This document shows positions 1 through 14,100 of a DNA stretch of 64,000 bases, piece after piece (the first letter of the stretch is position 1; every line of letters starts with the position of its first letter). Under the pieces are notes generated by a model, which had not been told where the DNA came from, searched no databases, and saw only the letters and a program-made list of their open reading frames with translations. The stretch is from positions 36,626,066 to 36,690,065 of the forward strand of contig CM047429.1 in NCBI GenBank assembly GCA_026168455.1, in the 5' to 3' direction. This stretch comes from Theocolax elegans (Eukaryota; Arthropoda; Insecta; Hymenoptera; Cerocephalidae). The position numbers and the translations under genes are program-made.

Positions 1-3000
1 AGGAAATTCCGTTATTATTGGTGTTATCCCGAATTTCCTCAGAAATTCCCGAAAGATCCAGGAAATCCCGTAATTGGTAGAGTCATCACGAATTTCCTCA
101 GATATTCCCGAAATATCCAGGAAACACCATAATTAGTGGAGTCTTTCAGAAATATTTCAGAAATTCCCGAAATATCCAGGAAATCTCTTATTTAGTAGAG
201 TTATCCAGAAATACCTTAGAAATTCCCGAAATATCCAGGAAATTCCGTTATTTTTGGTGTTATCCCGAAATTCCTCAGAAATTCCCGAGAGATCCAGGAA
301 ATCCCGTATTTGGTAGAGTCATCACGAATTTCCTCAGATATTCCCGAAATATCCAAGGAATCCCGTAATTAGTAGCGTCATCACGAAATAAATCAGAAAT
401 TTCTAAAATATCCAGGAAATACCACAATTAGTGGAGACATTTCGAAATACCTCAGAAATATCGAAATATCCAGGAAATCCCTTAATTTGTAGAGTTATCC
501 AGAAATTCCTCAGAAATTCCCGAGATATCCAGGAAATCCCGTAATTAGTGGAGTCTTTCTGAAATATTTCAAAAATTCCCGAATTATACAGGAAATTCCG
601 TAATTAGAAGATTCATCCCGAATTTTCCACAGAAATTCGCGTAATATCCAGGAAATCCCGTAATTGGTAGAATCATCCCGAAATACCTCGGAATTCCCAA
701 AAGATCCAGGAAATCCAGTAATTGGTAGATTCATCCCGAATTTCCTCAGATATTCCCGAAATATCCAGGAAATACCATAATTAGTGGAGTCTTTCTGAAA
801 TATTTCAGAAATTCCCGAAATATTTAGGAAATCCCTTATTTAGTAGAGTTATCCAGAATACCTCAGAAATTCCCGAAATATCCAGGAAATTCCGTTATTA
901 TTGGTGTTATCCCGAATTTCCTCAGAAATTCCCGAAAGATCCAGGAAATCGCGTAATTGGTAGAGTCATCACGAATTTCCTCAGATATTCCCGAAATATC
1001 AAGGAAATCCCGTAATTAGTAGCGTCATTCCACAATATCTCAGAAAGTCCCGAAATATCCTGGAAATCCGTAATTAGTAGAGATATCCAGAAATACCTCA
1101 GAAATTCCCGAAATATCCAGGAAATCCCTTAATTGTAGAGTTATCCAAAAATACCACAGAATTCACGAAATATCAAGGAAATACCATAATTAGTGGAATT
1201 TTTTTTTAAATACCTCAGCAATTACCGAAAGATCCAGGAAATCCCGTAATTGATAGAATCATCACGATATTCCTCAGATATTCCCGAAATATCTAGAAAA
1301 TCCCGTAATTAGTGGAGTCTTTCTGAAATATTTCAGAAATTCCCGAAATATCCAGGAAATCCCTTATTTAGAAGAGTTATCAAGAAATACCTCAGAAATT
1401 CCCGAAATATCCAGGAAATTCCGTTATTATTGGTGTTATCCCGAATTTCCTCAGAAATTCCCGAAAGATCCAGGAAATCCCGTAATTGGTAGAGTCATCA
1501 CGAATTTCCTCAGATATTCCCGAAATATCCAGGAAACACCATAATTAGTGGAGTCTTTCAGAAATATTTCAGAAATTCCCGAAATATCCAGGAAATCTCT
1601 TATTTAGTAGAGTTATCCAGAAATACCTTAGAAATTCCCGAAATATCCAGGAAATTCCGTTATTTTTGGTGTTATCCCGAATTTCCTCAGAAATTCCCGA
1701 GAGATCCAGGAAATCCCGTATTTGGTAGAGTCATCACGAATTTCCTCAGATATTCCCGAAATATCCAGGAAACACCATAATTAGTGGAGTCTTTCAGAAA
1801 TATTTCAGAAATTCCCGAAATATCCAGGAAATCTCTTATTTAGTAGAGTTATCCAGAAATACCTTAGAAATTCCCGAAATATCCAGGAAATTCCGTTATT
1901 TTTGGTGTTATCCCGAAATTCCTCAGAAATTCCCGAGAGATCCAGGAAATCCCGTATTTGGTAGAGTCATCACGAATTTCCTCAGATATTCCCGAAATAT
2001 CCAAGGAATCCCGTAATTAGTAGCGTCATCACGAAATAAATCAGAAATTTCTAAAATATCCAGGAAATACCACATTTAGTGGAGACATTTCGAAATACCT
2101 CAGAAATAATCGAAATATCCAGGAAATCCCTTAATTTGTAGAGTTATCCAGAAATACCTCAGAAATTCCCGAGATATCCAGGAAATCCCGTAATTAGTGG
2201 AGTCTTTCTGAAATATTTCAAAAATTCCCAAATTATACAGGAAATTCCGTAATTAGAAGATTCATCCCGAATTTCCACAGAAATTCGCGTAATATCCAGG
2301 AAATCCCGTAATTGGTAGAATCATCCCGAAATACCTCGGAATTCCCAAAAGATCCAGGAAATCCAGTAATTGGTAGATTCATCCCGAATTTCCTCAGATA
2401 TTCCCGAAATATCCAGGAAATACCATAATTAGTGGAGTCTTTCTGAAATATTTCAGAAATTCCCGAAATATTTAGGAAATCCCTTATTTAGTAGAGTTAT
2501 CCAGAAATACCTCAGAAATTTCCGAAATATCCAGGAAATTCCGTTATTATTGGTGTTATCCCGAATTTCCTCAGAAATTCCCGAAAGATCCAGGAAATCC
2601 CGTAATTAGTAGAGTCATCACGAATTTCCTCAGATATTCCAGAAATATCAAGGAAATCCCGTAATTAGTAGCGTCATTCCACAATATCTCAGAAAGTCCC
2701 GAAATATCCTGGAAATTCCGTAATCAGTAGAGATATCCAGAAATACCTCAAAATTCCCGAAATATCCATGAAATCCCATAATTTGTAAAGTTATCCAAAA
2801 ATACCACAGAATTCACGAAATATCCAGGAAATACCATAATTAGTGGAGTTTTTTTTTAAATACCTCAGCAATTACCGAAAGATCCAGGTAATCCCGTAAT
2901 TGGTAGAATCATCACGAAATTCCTCAAATATTCCCGAAATATCCAAGAAATCCCGTAATTAGTAGCGTCATCACGAAATAAATCAGAAATTTCCAAAATA

Positions 3001-6000
3001 TCCAGTAAATACCACAATTAGTGGAGACATTTCGAAATACCTCAGAAATAATCGAAATATCCAGGAAATCCCTTAATTTGTAGAGTTATCCAGAAATTCC
3101 TCAGAAATTCCCGAGATATCCAGGAAATCCCGTAATTAGTAGAGTCTTTTTGAAATATTTCAAAAATTCCCGAAATATACAGGTAATCCCGTAATTAGTA
3201 GATTGATCTCGAATTTCCACAGAAATTAGCGTAATATCCAGGAAATCCCGTAATTGGTAGAATCATCCCGAAGTACCTCGGAATTCCCTAAAGATCCAGG
3301 AAATCCCGTAATTGGTAGATTCATCCCGCATTTCCTCAGATATTCCCGAAATATTCAGGAAATATCATAATTAGTAGAGATATCCAGAAATACCTCAGAA
3401 ATTCCCGAAATATCCATGAAATCCCTTAATTTGTAGAGTTATCCAAAAATACCACAGAATTCACGAAATATCCAGGAAATACCATAATTAGTGGAGTTTT
3501 TTTTTAAATACCTCATCAATTACCGAAAGATCCAGGAAATCCCGTAATTGGTAGAATCATCACGAAATTCCTCAGATATTCCCGAAATATCTAGAAAATC
3601 CCGTAATTAGTGGAGTCTTTCTGAAATATTTCAGAAATTCCCGAAATATCCAGGAAATCCCTTATTTAGAAGAGTTATCCAGAAATTCCTCAGAAATTCC
3701 CGAAATATCCAGGAAATTCCGTTATTATTGGTGTTATCCCGAATTTCCTCAGAAATTCCCGAAAGATCCAGGAAATCCCGTAATTGGTAGAGTCATCACG
3801 AATTTCCACAGATATTCCCGAAATATCAAGGAAATCCCGTATTTAGTAGCGTCATTCGGAAATATCTCAGAAATTCCCGAAATACACTGGAAATCACGTA
3901 ATTAGTAGAGTTTTCCAGAAATACCTCAGAAATTCCCCAAATATCAAGGAAATCCCTTAATTTGTAGAGTTATCCAAAAATACCACAGAAATTCCCGAAA
4001 TATCCAGGAAATCCCGTAATTAGTAGCGTCATCCCAAATAAATCAAAAATTTCCGAAATATCCAGGAAATACCACAATTAGTGGAGACATTACGAAATAC
4101 CTCAGAAATTCCCGAAATATCCAGGAAATCCCGTAATTAGTAGCGTTATCCCGAAATAAATCAGAAATTCCCGAAATATCCAGGAAATACCACAATTAGT
4201 GGAGACATTTCGAAATACCTCAGAAATTTCTGAAAAATCCAGGAAATACCACAATTAGTGGAGACATTTCGAAATACCTCAGAAATAATCGAAATATCCA
4301 GGAAATCCCTTAATTTGTAGAGTTATCCAGAAATTCCTCAGAATTCCCGAGATATCCAGGAATCCCGTAATTCCTCAGAAATTCCCGAGATATCCAGGAA
4401 ATCCCGTACTTAGTAGAGTCTTCTGAACTATTTCAAAAATTCCGAAATCTACAGGTAATCCCGTAATTAGTAGATTGATCTCGAATTTCCACAGAAATTC
4501 GCGTAATATCCAGGAAATCCCGTAATTGGTAGAATCATCCCGAAGTACCTCGGAATTCCCTAAAGATCCAGGAAATCCCGTAATTGGTATATTCATCCCG
4601 CATTTCCTCAGCTATTCCCGAAATATCCAGGAAATACCATAATTAGTGGAGTCATTCAGAAATATTTCAGAAATTCCCGAAATATCCAGGAAATCTCTTA
4701 TTTAGTAGAGTTATCCAGAAATACCTCAGAAAATCCCGAAATATCCAGGAAATACCATAATTAGTGGAGTATTTTTTTAAATACCTCAGCAATTACCGAA
4801 AGATCCAGGAAATCCCGTAATTGGTAGAGTCATCACGAATTTCCTCAGATATTCCTGAAATATCAAGGAAATCCCGTAATTAGTAGAGTTATCCAGAAAT
4901 ATCTCAGAAATTCCCGAAATATCCAGGAATTCCCGTAATTGGTAGAGTCATCACGAATATCCTCATATATTCCCGAAATATCCAGAAAATTCCGTCATTA
5001 GTGGAGTCTTTCTGAAATATTTCAGAAATTCCCGAAATATCCAAGAAATCCCGTAATTAGTAGTCATCCCGAATTTTTCCAGAAATTCCCGAAATATCCA
5101 GAAATTCCCGTAATTAGTAGCGTCATCCCGAAATACTTCAGGAATTCCCGGAAGATCGTGGAAATCCCGTAATTGGTAGAGTCATCACGAATTTCCTCAG
5201 ATATTCCCGAAATATCCAGGATATCCCGTAATTAGTGGAAGTCTTTCTGGAATATTTCAGAAATTCCCGAAATATCCAGGAAATAGCTTATTTATTAGAG
5301 TTATCCAGAAATACCTCAGAAATTCCCGAAAGATCCAGGAAATTCCGTAATTATTAGTCATCCCGAATTTTTTCAGAAATTCCCGAAAGATCCAGGAAAT
5401 TCCGTACTTAGTAGCGACATCCCGAAATACCTCAGCAATTCCCGAAAGATCCTGGAAATCCCGTAATTGGTAGAATCATCACGAATTTCCTCAGAAATTG
5501 CCGAAATATCCAAAAAAATCCCGTAATTAGTGGAGTCTTTCTGAAATATTTGAGAAATTCCCGAAATATCCAGAAATTCCCGTAATTAGTGGAGTCTCTC
5601 TGAAATATTTCAGAAATTCCCGAAAGATCCAGGAAATCCCGTATTTGGTAGAGTCATCACGAATGTCCTCAGATGTTCCCGAAATATCCAGGAAATCCCA
5701 TAATTAGTAGCGTCATCTCGAAATACCTCAGAAATTCCCGAAAGATCCAGGAATTCCCGTAATTGGTAGAGTCATCACGAATTTCCTCATATATTCCCGA
5801 ATTATCCAGAAAATTCCGTCATTAGTGGAATATTAGTCTTTTTGAAATATTTCAGAAATTACCGAAATATCCAGAAATTCCCGTAATTGGTAGCGTCATC
5901 TCGAAATACCTTAGGAATTCCCGAAAGATCCAGGAAATCCCGTATTTGGTAGAGTCATCACGAATTTTTCTCAGATGTTCCCGAAATATCCAGGAAATCC

Positions 6001-8141
6001 CGTAATTAGTAGCGTCATCCCGAAATACCTCAGAAATTCCCGAAAGATCCAGGAATTCCCGTAATTGATAGAGTCATCACGAATTTCCTCATATATTCCC
6101 GAAATATCCAGAAAATTCCGTCATTAGTGGAGTCTTTCTAAAATATTTCAGAAATTCCCGAAATATCCAAGAAATCTCGTAATTAGTAGTCATCCCGAAT
6201 TTTTCCAGAAATTCCCGAAATATCAAGAAATTCCCGTAATTAGTAGCGTCATCCCGAAATACTTCAGGAATTCCCGAAAGATCGTGGAAATCCCGTAATT
6301 GGTAGAGTCATCACGAATTTCCTCAGATATTCCCGAAATATCCAGGATATCCCGTAATTAGTAGAGTTATCCAGAAATATCTCAGAAATTCCCGAAATAT
6401 CCAGGAAATTCCGTAATTAGTGGAGTCTTTCTGAAATATTTCAGAAATTCCCGAAATATCCAGGAAATTCCATAATTAGTAGCGTCATCCCGAAATGCCT
6501 CAGCAATTCCCGAAAGATCCTGGAAATCCCGTAATTGGTAGAATCATCACGAATTTCCTCAGATATTGCCGAAATATCCAAAAAATCCCGTAATTAGTGG
6601 AGTCTTTCTGAAATATTTGAGAAATTCCCGAAATATCCAGAAATTCCCGTAATTGGTAGCGTCATCTCGAAATACCTCAGGAATTCCCGAAAGATCCAGG
6701 AAATCCCGTATTTGGTAGAATCATCACGAATTTCCTCATATGTTCCCGAAATATCCATGAAATCCCGTAATTAGTAGCGTCATCCCGAAATACCTCAGAA
6801 ATTCCCGAAAGATTGTGGAAATCCCGTAATTGGTAGAATCATCACGAATTTCCTCAGATATTGCCGAAATATCCAAAAATTCCCGTAATTAGTGGAGTCT
6901 TTCTGAAATATTTCAGAAATTCCCGAAATATCCAAGAAATCCCGTAATTAGTAGTCATCTCGATTTTTTCAGAAATTCCCGAAATAGCCAGAAATTTCCG
7001 TAATTAGTAGCGTCATCCCGAAATACCTCAGAAATTCCCGAAAGATCCAGGAATTCCCATAATTGGTAGTGTCATCACGAATTTCCTCATATATTCCCGA
7101 AATATCCAGAAAATTCCGTCATTAGTGGAAGTCTTTCTGAAATATTTCAGAAATTCCCGAAATATCCAGAAAATCCCTTTATTAATGGTGTTATCCCAAA
7201 TTTACTCAGAAATTTCCGAAATATCCTGGAAATCCCGTAATTAGTACAGTGATCCAGAAATACCTCAGAAATTCCCGAAATATCCAGGAAATTCCGTAAT
7301 TAGTGGAGTCTTTCTGAAATATTTGTGATATTCCCGAAATATCCAGAAATTCCCGTAATTAGTAGCGTCATCCCGAAATACCTCAGAAATTCCCGAAAGA
7401 TCCAGGAATTCCCGTAATTGGTAGCGTCATCTCGAAATACCTCAGAAATTCCCGAAAGATCCAGGAATTCCCATAATTGGTAGTGTCATCACGAATTTCC
7501 TCATATATTCCCGAAATATCCAGAAAATTCCGTCATTAGTGGAAGTCTTTCTGAAATATTTCAGAAATTCCCGAAATATCCAGAAAATCCCTTTATTAAT
7601 GGTGTTATCCCAAATTTACTCAGAAATTTCCGAAATATCCTGGAAATCCCGTAATTAGTACAGTGATCCAGAAATACCTCAGAAATTCCCGAAATATCCA
7701 GGAAATTCCGTAATTAGTGGAGTCTTTCTGAAATATTTGTGATATTCCCGAAATATCCAGAAATTCCCGTAATTAGTAGCGTCATCCCGAAATACCTCAG
7801 AAATTCCCGAAAGATCCAGGAATTCCCGTAATTGGTAGCGTCATCTCGAAATACCTTAGGAATTCCCGAAAGATCCAGGAAATCCCGTATTTGGTAGAGT
7901 CATCACGAATTTCCTCAGATATTGCCGAAATATCCAAAATTCCCGTAATTAGTGGAGTCTTTCTGAAATATTTGTGATATTCCCGAAATATCCAGAAATT
8001 CCCGTAATTAGTAGCGTCATCCCGAAATACCTCAGAAATTCCCGAAAGATCCAGGAATTCCCGTAATTGGTAGCGTCATCTCGAAATACCTTAGGAATTC
8101 CCGAAAGATCCAGGAAATCCCGTATTTGGTAGAGTCATCAC

Positions 8142-11100
8142 GAATTTTTCTCAGATGTTCCCGAAATATCCAGGAAATCCCGTAATTAGTAGCGTCATCC
8201 CGAAATACCTCAGAAATTCCCGAAAGATCCAGGAATTCCCGTAATTGATAGAGTCATCACGAATTTCCTCATATATTCCCGAAATATCCAGAAAATTCCG
8301 TCATTAGTGGAGTCTTTCTAAAATATTTCAGAAATTCCCGAAATATCCAAGAAATCTCGTAATTAGTAGTCATCCCGAATTTTTCCAGAAATTCCCGAAA
8401 TATCAAGAAATTCCCGTAATTAGTAGCGTCATCCCGAAATACTTCAGGAATTCCCGAAAGATCGTGGAAATCCCGTAATTGGTAGAGTCATCACGAATTT
8501 CCTCAGATATTCCCGAAATATCCAGGATATCCCGTAATTAGTAGAGTTATCCAGAAATATCTCAGAAATTCCCGAAATATCCAAAAAATCCCGTAATTAG
8601 TGGAGTCTTTCTGAAATATTTGAGAAATTCCCGAAATATCCAGGAAATTCCCGTAATTGGTAGCGTCATCTCGAAATACCTCAGGAATTCCCGAAAGATC
8701 CAGGAAATCCCGTATTTGGTAGAATCATCACGAATTTTCTCATATGTTCCCGAAATATCCAGGAAATCCCGTAATTAGTAGCGTCATCCCGAATACTTCA
8801 GGAATTCCCGAAAGATTGTGGAAATCCCGTAATTGGTAGAATCATCACGAATTTCCTCAGATATTGCCGAAATATCCAAAAATTCCCGTAATTAGTGGAG
8901 TCTGTCTGAAATATTTGTGATATTCCCGAAATATCCAGAAATTCCCGTAATTAGTAGCGTCATCCCGAAATACCTCAGAAATTCCCGAAAGATCCAGGAA
9001 TTCCCGTAATTGGTAGCGTCATCTCGAAATACCTTAGGAATTCCCGAAAGATCCAGGAAATCCCGTATTTGGTAGAGTCATCACGAATTTCCTCAGATAT
9101 TGCCGAAATATCCAAAAATTCCCGTAATTAGTGGAGTCTTTCTGAAATATTTGTGATATTCCCGAAATATCCAGAAATTCCCGTAATTAGTAGCGTCATC
9201 CCGAATACCTCAGAAATTCCCGAAAGATCCAGGAATTCCCGTAATTGGTAGCGTCATCTCGAAATACCTTAGGAATTCCCGAAAGATCCAGGAAATCCCG
9301 TATTTGGTAGAGTCATCACGAATTTTTCTCAGATGTTCCCGAAATATCCAGGAAATCCCGTAATTAGTAGCGTCATCCCGAAATACCTCAGAAATTCCCG
9401 AAAGATCCAGGAATGCCCGTAATTGATAGAGTCATCACGAATTTCCTCATATATTCCCGAAATATCCAGAAAATTCCGTCATTAGTGGAGTCTTTCTAAA
9501 ATATTTCAGAAATTCCCGAAATATCCAAGAAATCTCGTAATTAGTAGTCATCCCGAATTTTTCCAGAAATTCCCGAAATATCAAGAAATTCCCGTAATTA
9601 GTAGCGTCATCCCGAAATACTTCAGGAATTCCCGAAAGATCGTGGAAATCCCGTAATTGGTAGAGTCATCACGAATTTCCTCAGATATTCCCGAAATATC
9701 CAGGATATCCCGTAATTAGTAGAGTTATCCAGAAATATCTCAGAAATTCCCGAAATATCCAAAAAATCCCGTAATTAGTGGAGTCTTTCTGAAATATTTG
9801 AGAAATTCCCGAAATATCCAGAAATTCCCGTAATTGGTAGCGTCATCTCGAAATACCTCAGGAATTCCCGAAAGATCCAGGAAATCCCGTATTTGGTAGA
9901 GTCATCACGAATTTCCTCATATATTCCCGAAATATCCAGAAAATTCCGTCATTAGTGGAGTCTTTCTGAAATATTTCAGAAATTCCCGAAATATCCAAGA
10001 AATCCCGTAATTAGTAGTCATCTCGATTTTTTCAGAAATTCCCGAAATAGCCAGAAATTTCCGTAATTAGTAGCGTCATCCCGAAATACCTCAGAAATTC
10101 CCGAAAGATCCAGGAATTCCCATAATTGGTAGTGTCATCACGAATTTCCTCATATATTCCCGAAATATCCAGAAAATCCCGTAATTAGTGGAGTCTTTCT
10201 GAAATATTTGAGAAATTCCCGAAATATCCAGGAAATTCCCGTAATTGGTAGCGTCATCTCGAAATACCTCAGGAATTCCCGAAAGATCCAGGAAATCCCG
10301 TATTTGGTAGAGTCATCACGAATTTTTCTCAGATGTTCCCGAAATATCCAGGAAATCCCGTAATTAGTAGCGTCATCCCGAAATACTTCAGGAATTCCCG
10401 AAAGATTGTGGAAATCCCGTAATTGGTAGAATCATCACGAATTTCCTCAGATATTGCCGAAATATCCAAAAATTCCCGTAATTAGTGGAGTCTGTCTGAA
10501 ATATTTGTGATATTCCCGAAATATCCAGAAATTCCCGTAATTAGTAGCGTCATCCCGAAATACCTCAGAAATTCCCGAAAGATCCAGGAATTCCCGTAAT
10601 TGGTAGCGTCATCTCGAAATACCTTAGGAATTCCCGAAAGATCCAGGAAATCCCGTATTTGGTAGAGTCATCACGAATTTCCTCAGATATTGCCGAAATA
10701 TCCAAAAATTCCCGTAATTAGTGGAGTCTTTCTGAAATATTTGTGATATTCCCGAAATATCCAGAAATTCCCGTAATTAGTAGCGTCATCCCGAAATACC
10801 TCAGAAATTCCCGAAAGATCCAGGAATTCCCGTAATTGGTAGCGTCATCTCGAAATACCTTAGGAATTCCCGAAAGATCCAGGAAATCCCGTATTTGGTA
10901 GAGTCATCACGAATTTTTCTCAGATGTTCCCGAAATATCCAGGAAATCCCGTAATTAGTAGCGTCATCCCGAAATACCTCAGAAATTCCCGAAAGATCCA
11001 GGAATGCCCGTAATTGATAGAGTCATCACGAATTTCCTCATATATTCCCGAAATATCCAGAAAATTCCGTCATTAGTGGAGTCTTTCTAAAATATTTCAG

Positions 11101-14100
11101 AAATTCCCGAAATATCCAAGAAATCTCGTAATTAGTAGTCATCCCGAATTTTTCCAGAAATTCCCGAAATATCAAGAAATTCCCGTAATTAGTAGCGTCA
11201 TCCCGAAATACTTCAGGAATTCCCGAAAGATCGTGGAAATCCCGTAATTGGTAGAGTCATCACGAATTTCCTCAGATATTCCCGAAATATCCAGGATATC
11301 CCGTAATTAGTAGAGTTATCCAGAAATATCTCAGAAATTCCCGAAATATCCAAAAAATCCCGTAATTAGTGGAGTCTTTCTGAAATATTTGAGAAATTCC
11401 CGAAATATCCAGAAATTCCCGTAATTGGTAGCGTCATCTCGAAATACCTCAGGAATTCCCGAAAGATCCAGGAAATCCCGTATTTGGTAGAGTCATCACG
11501 AATTTCCTCATATATTCCCGAAATATCCAGAAAATTCCGTCATTAGTGGAGTCTTTCTGAAATATTTCAGAAATTCCCGAAATATCCAAGAAATCCCGTA
11601 ATTAGTAGTCATCTCGATTTTTTCAGAAATTCCCGAAATAGCCAGAAATTTCCGTAATTAGTAGCGTCATCCCGAAATACCTCAGAAATTCCCGAAAGAT
11701 CCAGGAATTCCCATAATTGGTAGTGTCATCACGAATTTCCTCATATATTCCCGAAATATCCAGAAAATTCCGTCATTAGTGGAAGTCTTTCTGAAATATT
11801 TCAGAAATTCCCGAAATATCCAGAAAATCCCTTTATTAATGGTGTTATCCCAAATTTACTCAGAAATTTCCGAAATATCCTGGAAATCCCGTAATTAGTA
11901 CAGTGATCCAGAAATACCTCAGAAATTCCCGAAATATCCAGGAAATTCCGTAATTAGTGGAGTCTTTCTGAAATATTTCAGAAATTCCCGAAATATCCAG
12001 GAAATTCCGTAATTAGTAGCGTCATCCCGAAATACTTCAGGAATTCCCGAAAGATTGTGGAAATCCCGTAATTGGTAGAATCATCACGAATTTCCTCAGA
12101 TATTGCCGAAATATCCAAAAATTCCCGTAATTAGTGGAGTCTGTCTGAAATATTTGTGATATTCCCGAAATATCCAGAAATTCCCGTAATTAGTAGCGTC
12201 ATCCCGAAATACCTCAGAAATTCCCGAAAGATCCAGGAATTCCCGTAATTGGTAGCGTCATCTCGAAATACCTTAGGAATTCCCGAAAGATCCAGGAAAT
12301 CCCGTATTTGGTAGAGTCATCACGAATTTCCTCAGATATTGCCGAAATATCCAAAAATTCCCGTAATTAGTGGAGTCTTTCTGAAATATTTGTGATATTC
12401 CCGAAATATCCAGAAATTCCCGTAATTAGTAGCGTCATCCCGAAATACCTCAGAAATTCCCGAAAGATCCAGGAATTCCCGTAATTGGTAGCGTCATCTC
12501 GAAATACCTTAGGAATTCCCGAAAGATCCAGGAAATCCCGTATTTGGTAGAGTCATCACGAATTTTTCTCAGATGTTCCCGAAATATCCAGGAAATCCCG
12601 TAATTAGTAGCGTCATCCCGAAATACCTCAGAAATTCCCGAAAGATCCAGGAATTCCCGTAATTGATAGAGTCATCACGAATTTCCTCATATATTCCCGA
12701 AATATCCAGAAAATTCCGTCATTAGTGGAGTCTTTCTAAAATATTTCAGAAATTCCCGAAATATCCAAGAAATCTCGTAATTAGTAGTCATCCCGAATTT
12801 TTCCAGAAATTCCCGAAATATCAAGAAATTCCCGTAATTAGTAGCGTCATCCCGAAATACTTCAGGAATTCCCGAAAGATCGTGGAAATCCCGTAATTGG
12901 TAGAGTCATCACGAATTTCCTCAGATATTCCCGAAATATCCAGGATATCCCGTAATTAGTAGAGTTATCCAGAAATATCTCAGAAATTCCCGAAATATCC
13001 AGGAAATTCCGTAATTAGTGGAGTCTTTCTGAAATATTTCAGAAATTCCCGAAATATCCAGGAAATTCCATAATTAGTAGCGTCATCCCGAAATGCCTCA
13101 GCAATTCCCGAAAGATCCTGGAAATCCCGTAATTGGTAGAATCATCACGAATTTCCTCAGATATTGCCGAAATATCCAAAAAATCCCGTAATTAGTGGAG
13201 TCTTTCTGAAATATTTGAGAAATTCCCGAAATATCCAGAAATTCCCGTAATTGGTAGCGTCATCTCGAAATACCTCAGGAATTCCCGAAAGATCCAGGAA
13301 ATCCCGTATTTGGTAGAATCATCACGAATTTCCTCATATGTTCCCGAAATATCCAGGAAATCCCGTAATTAGTAGCGTCATCCCGAAATACCTCAGAAAT
13401 TCCCGAAAGATTGTGGAAATCCCGTAATTGGTAGAATCATCACGAATTTCCTCAGATATTGCCGAAATATCCAAAAATTCCCGTAATTAGTGGAGTCTTT
13501 CTGAAATATTTCAGAAATTCCCGAAATATCCAAGAAATCCCGTAATTAGTAGTCATCTCGATTTTTTCAGAAATTCCCGAAATAGCCAGAAATTTCCGTA
13601 ATTAGTAGCGTCATCCCGAAATACCTCAGAAATTCCCGAAAGATCCAGGAATTCCCATAATTGGTAGTGTCATCACGAATTTCCTCATATATTCCCGAAA
13701 TATCCAGAAATTCCGTCATTAGTGGAAGTCTTTCTGAAATATTTCAGAAATTCCCGAAATATCCAGAAAATCCCTTTATTAATGGTGTTATCCCAAATTT
13801 ACTCAGAAATTTCCGAAATATCCTGGAAATCCCGTAATTAGTACAGTGATCCAGAAATACCTCAGAAATTCCCGAAATATCCAGGAAATTCCGTAATTAG
13901 TGGAGTCTTTCTGAAATATTTCAGAAATTCCCGAAATATCCAGGAAATTCCGTAATTAGTAGCGTCATCCCGAAATACCTCAGCAATTTCCGAAAGATCC
14001 TGGAAATCCCGTAATTGGTAGAATCATCACGAATTTCCTCAGATATTGCCGAAATATCCAAAAATTCCCGTAATTAGTGGAGTCTTTCTGAAATATTTGT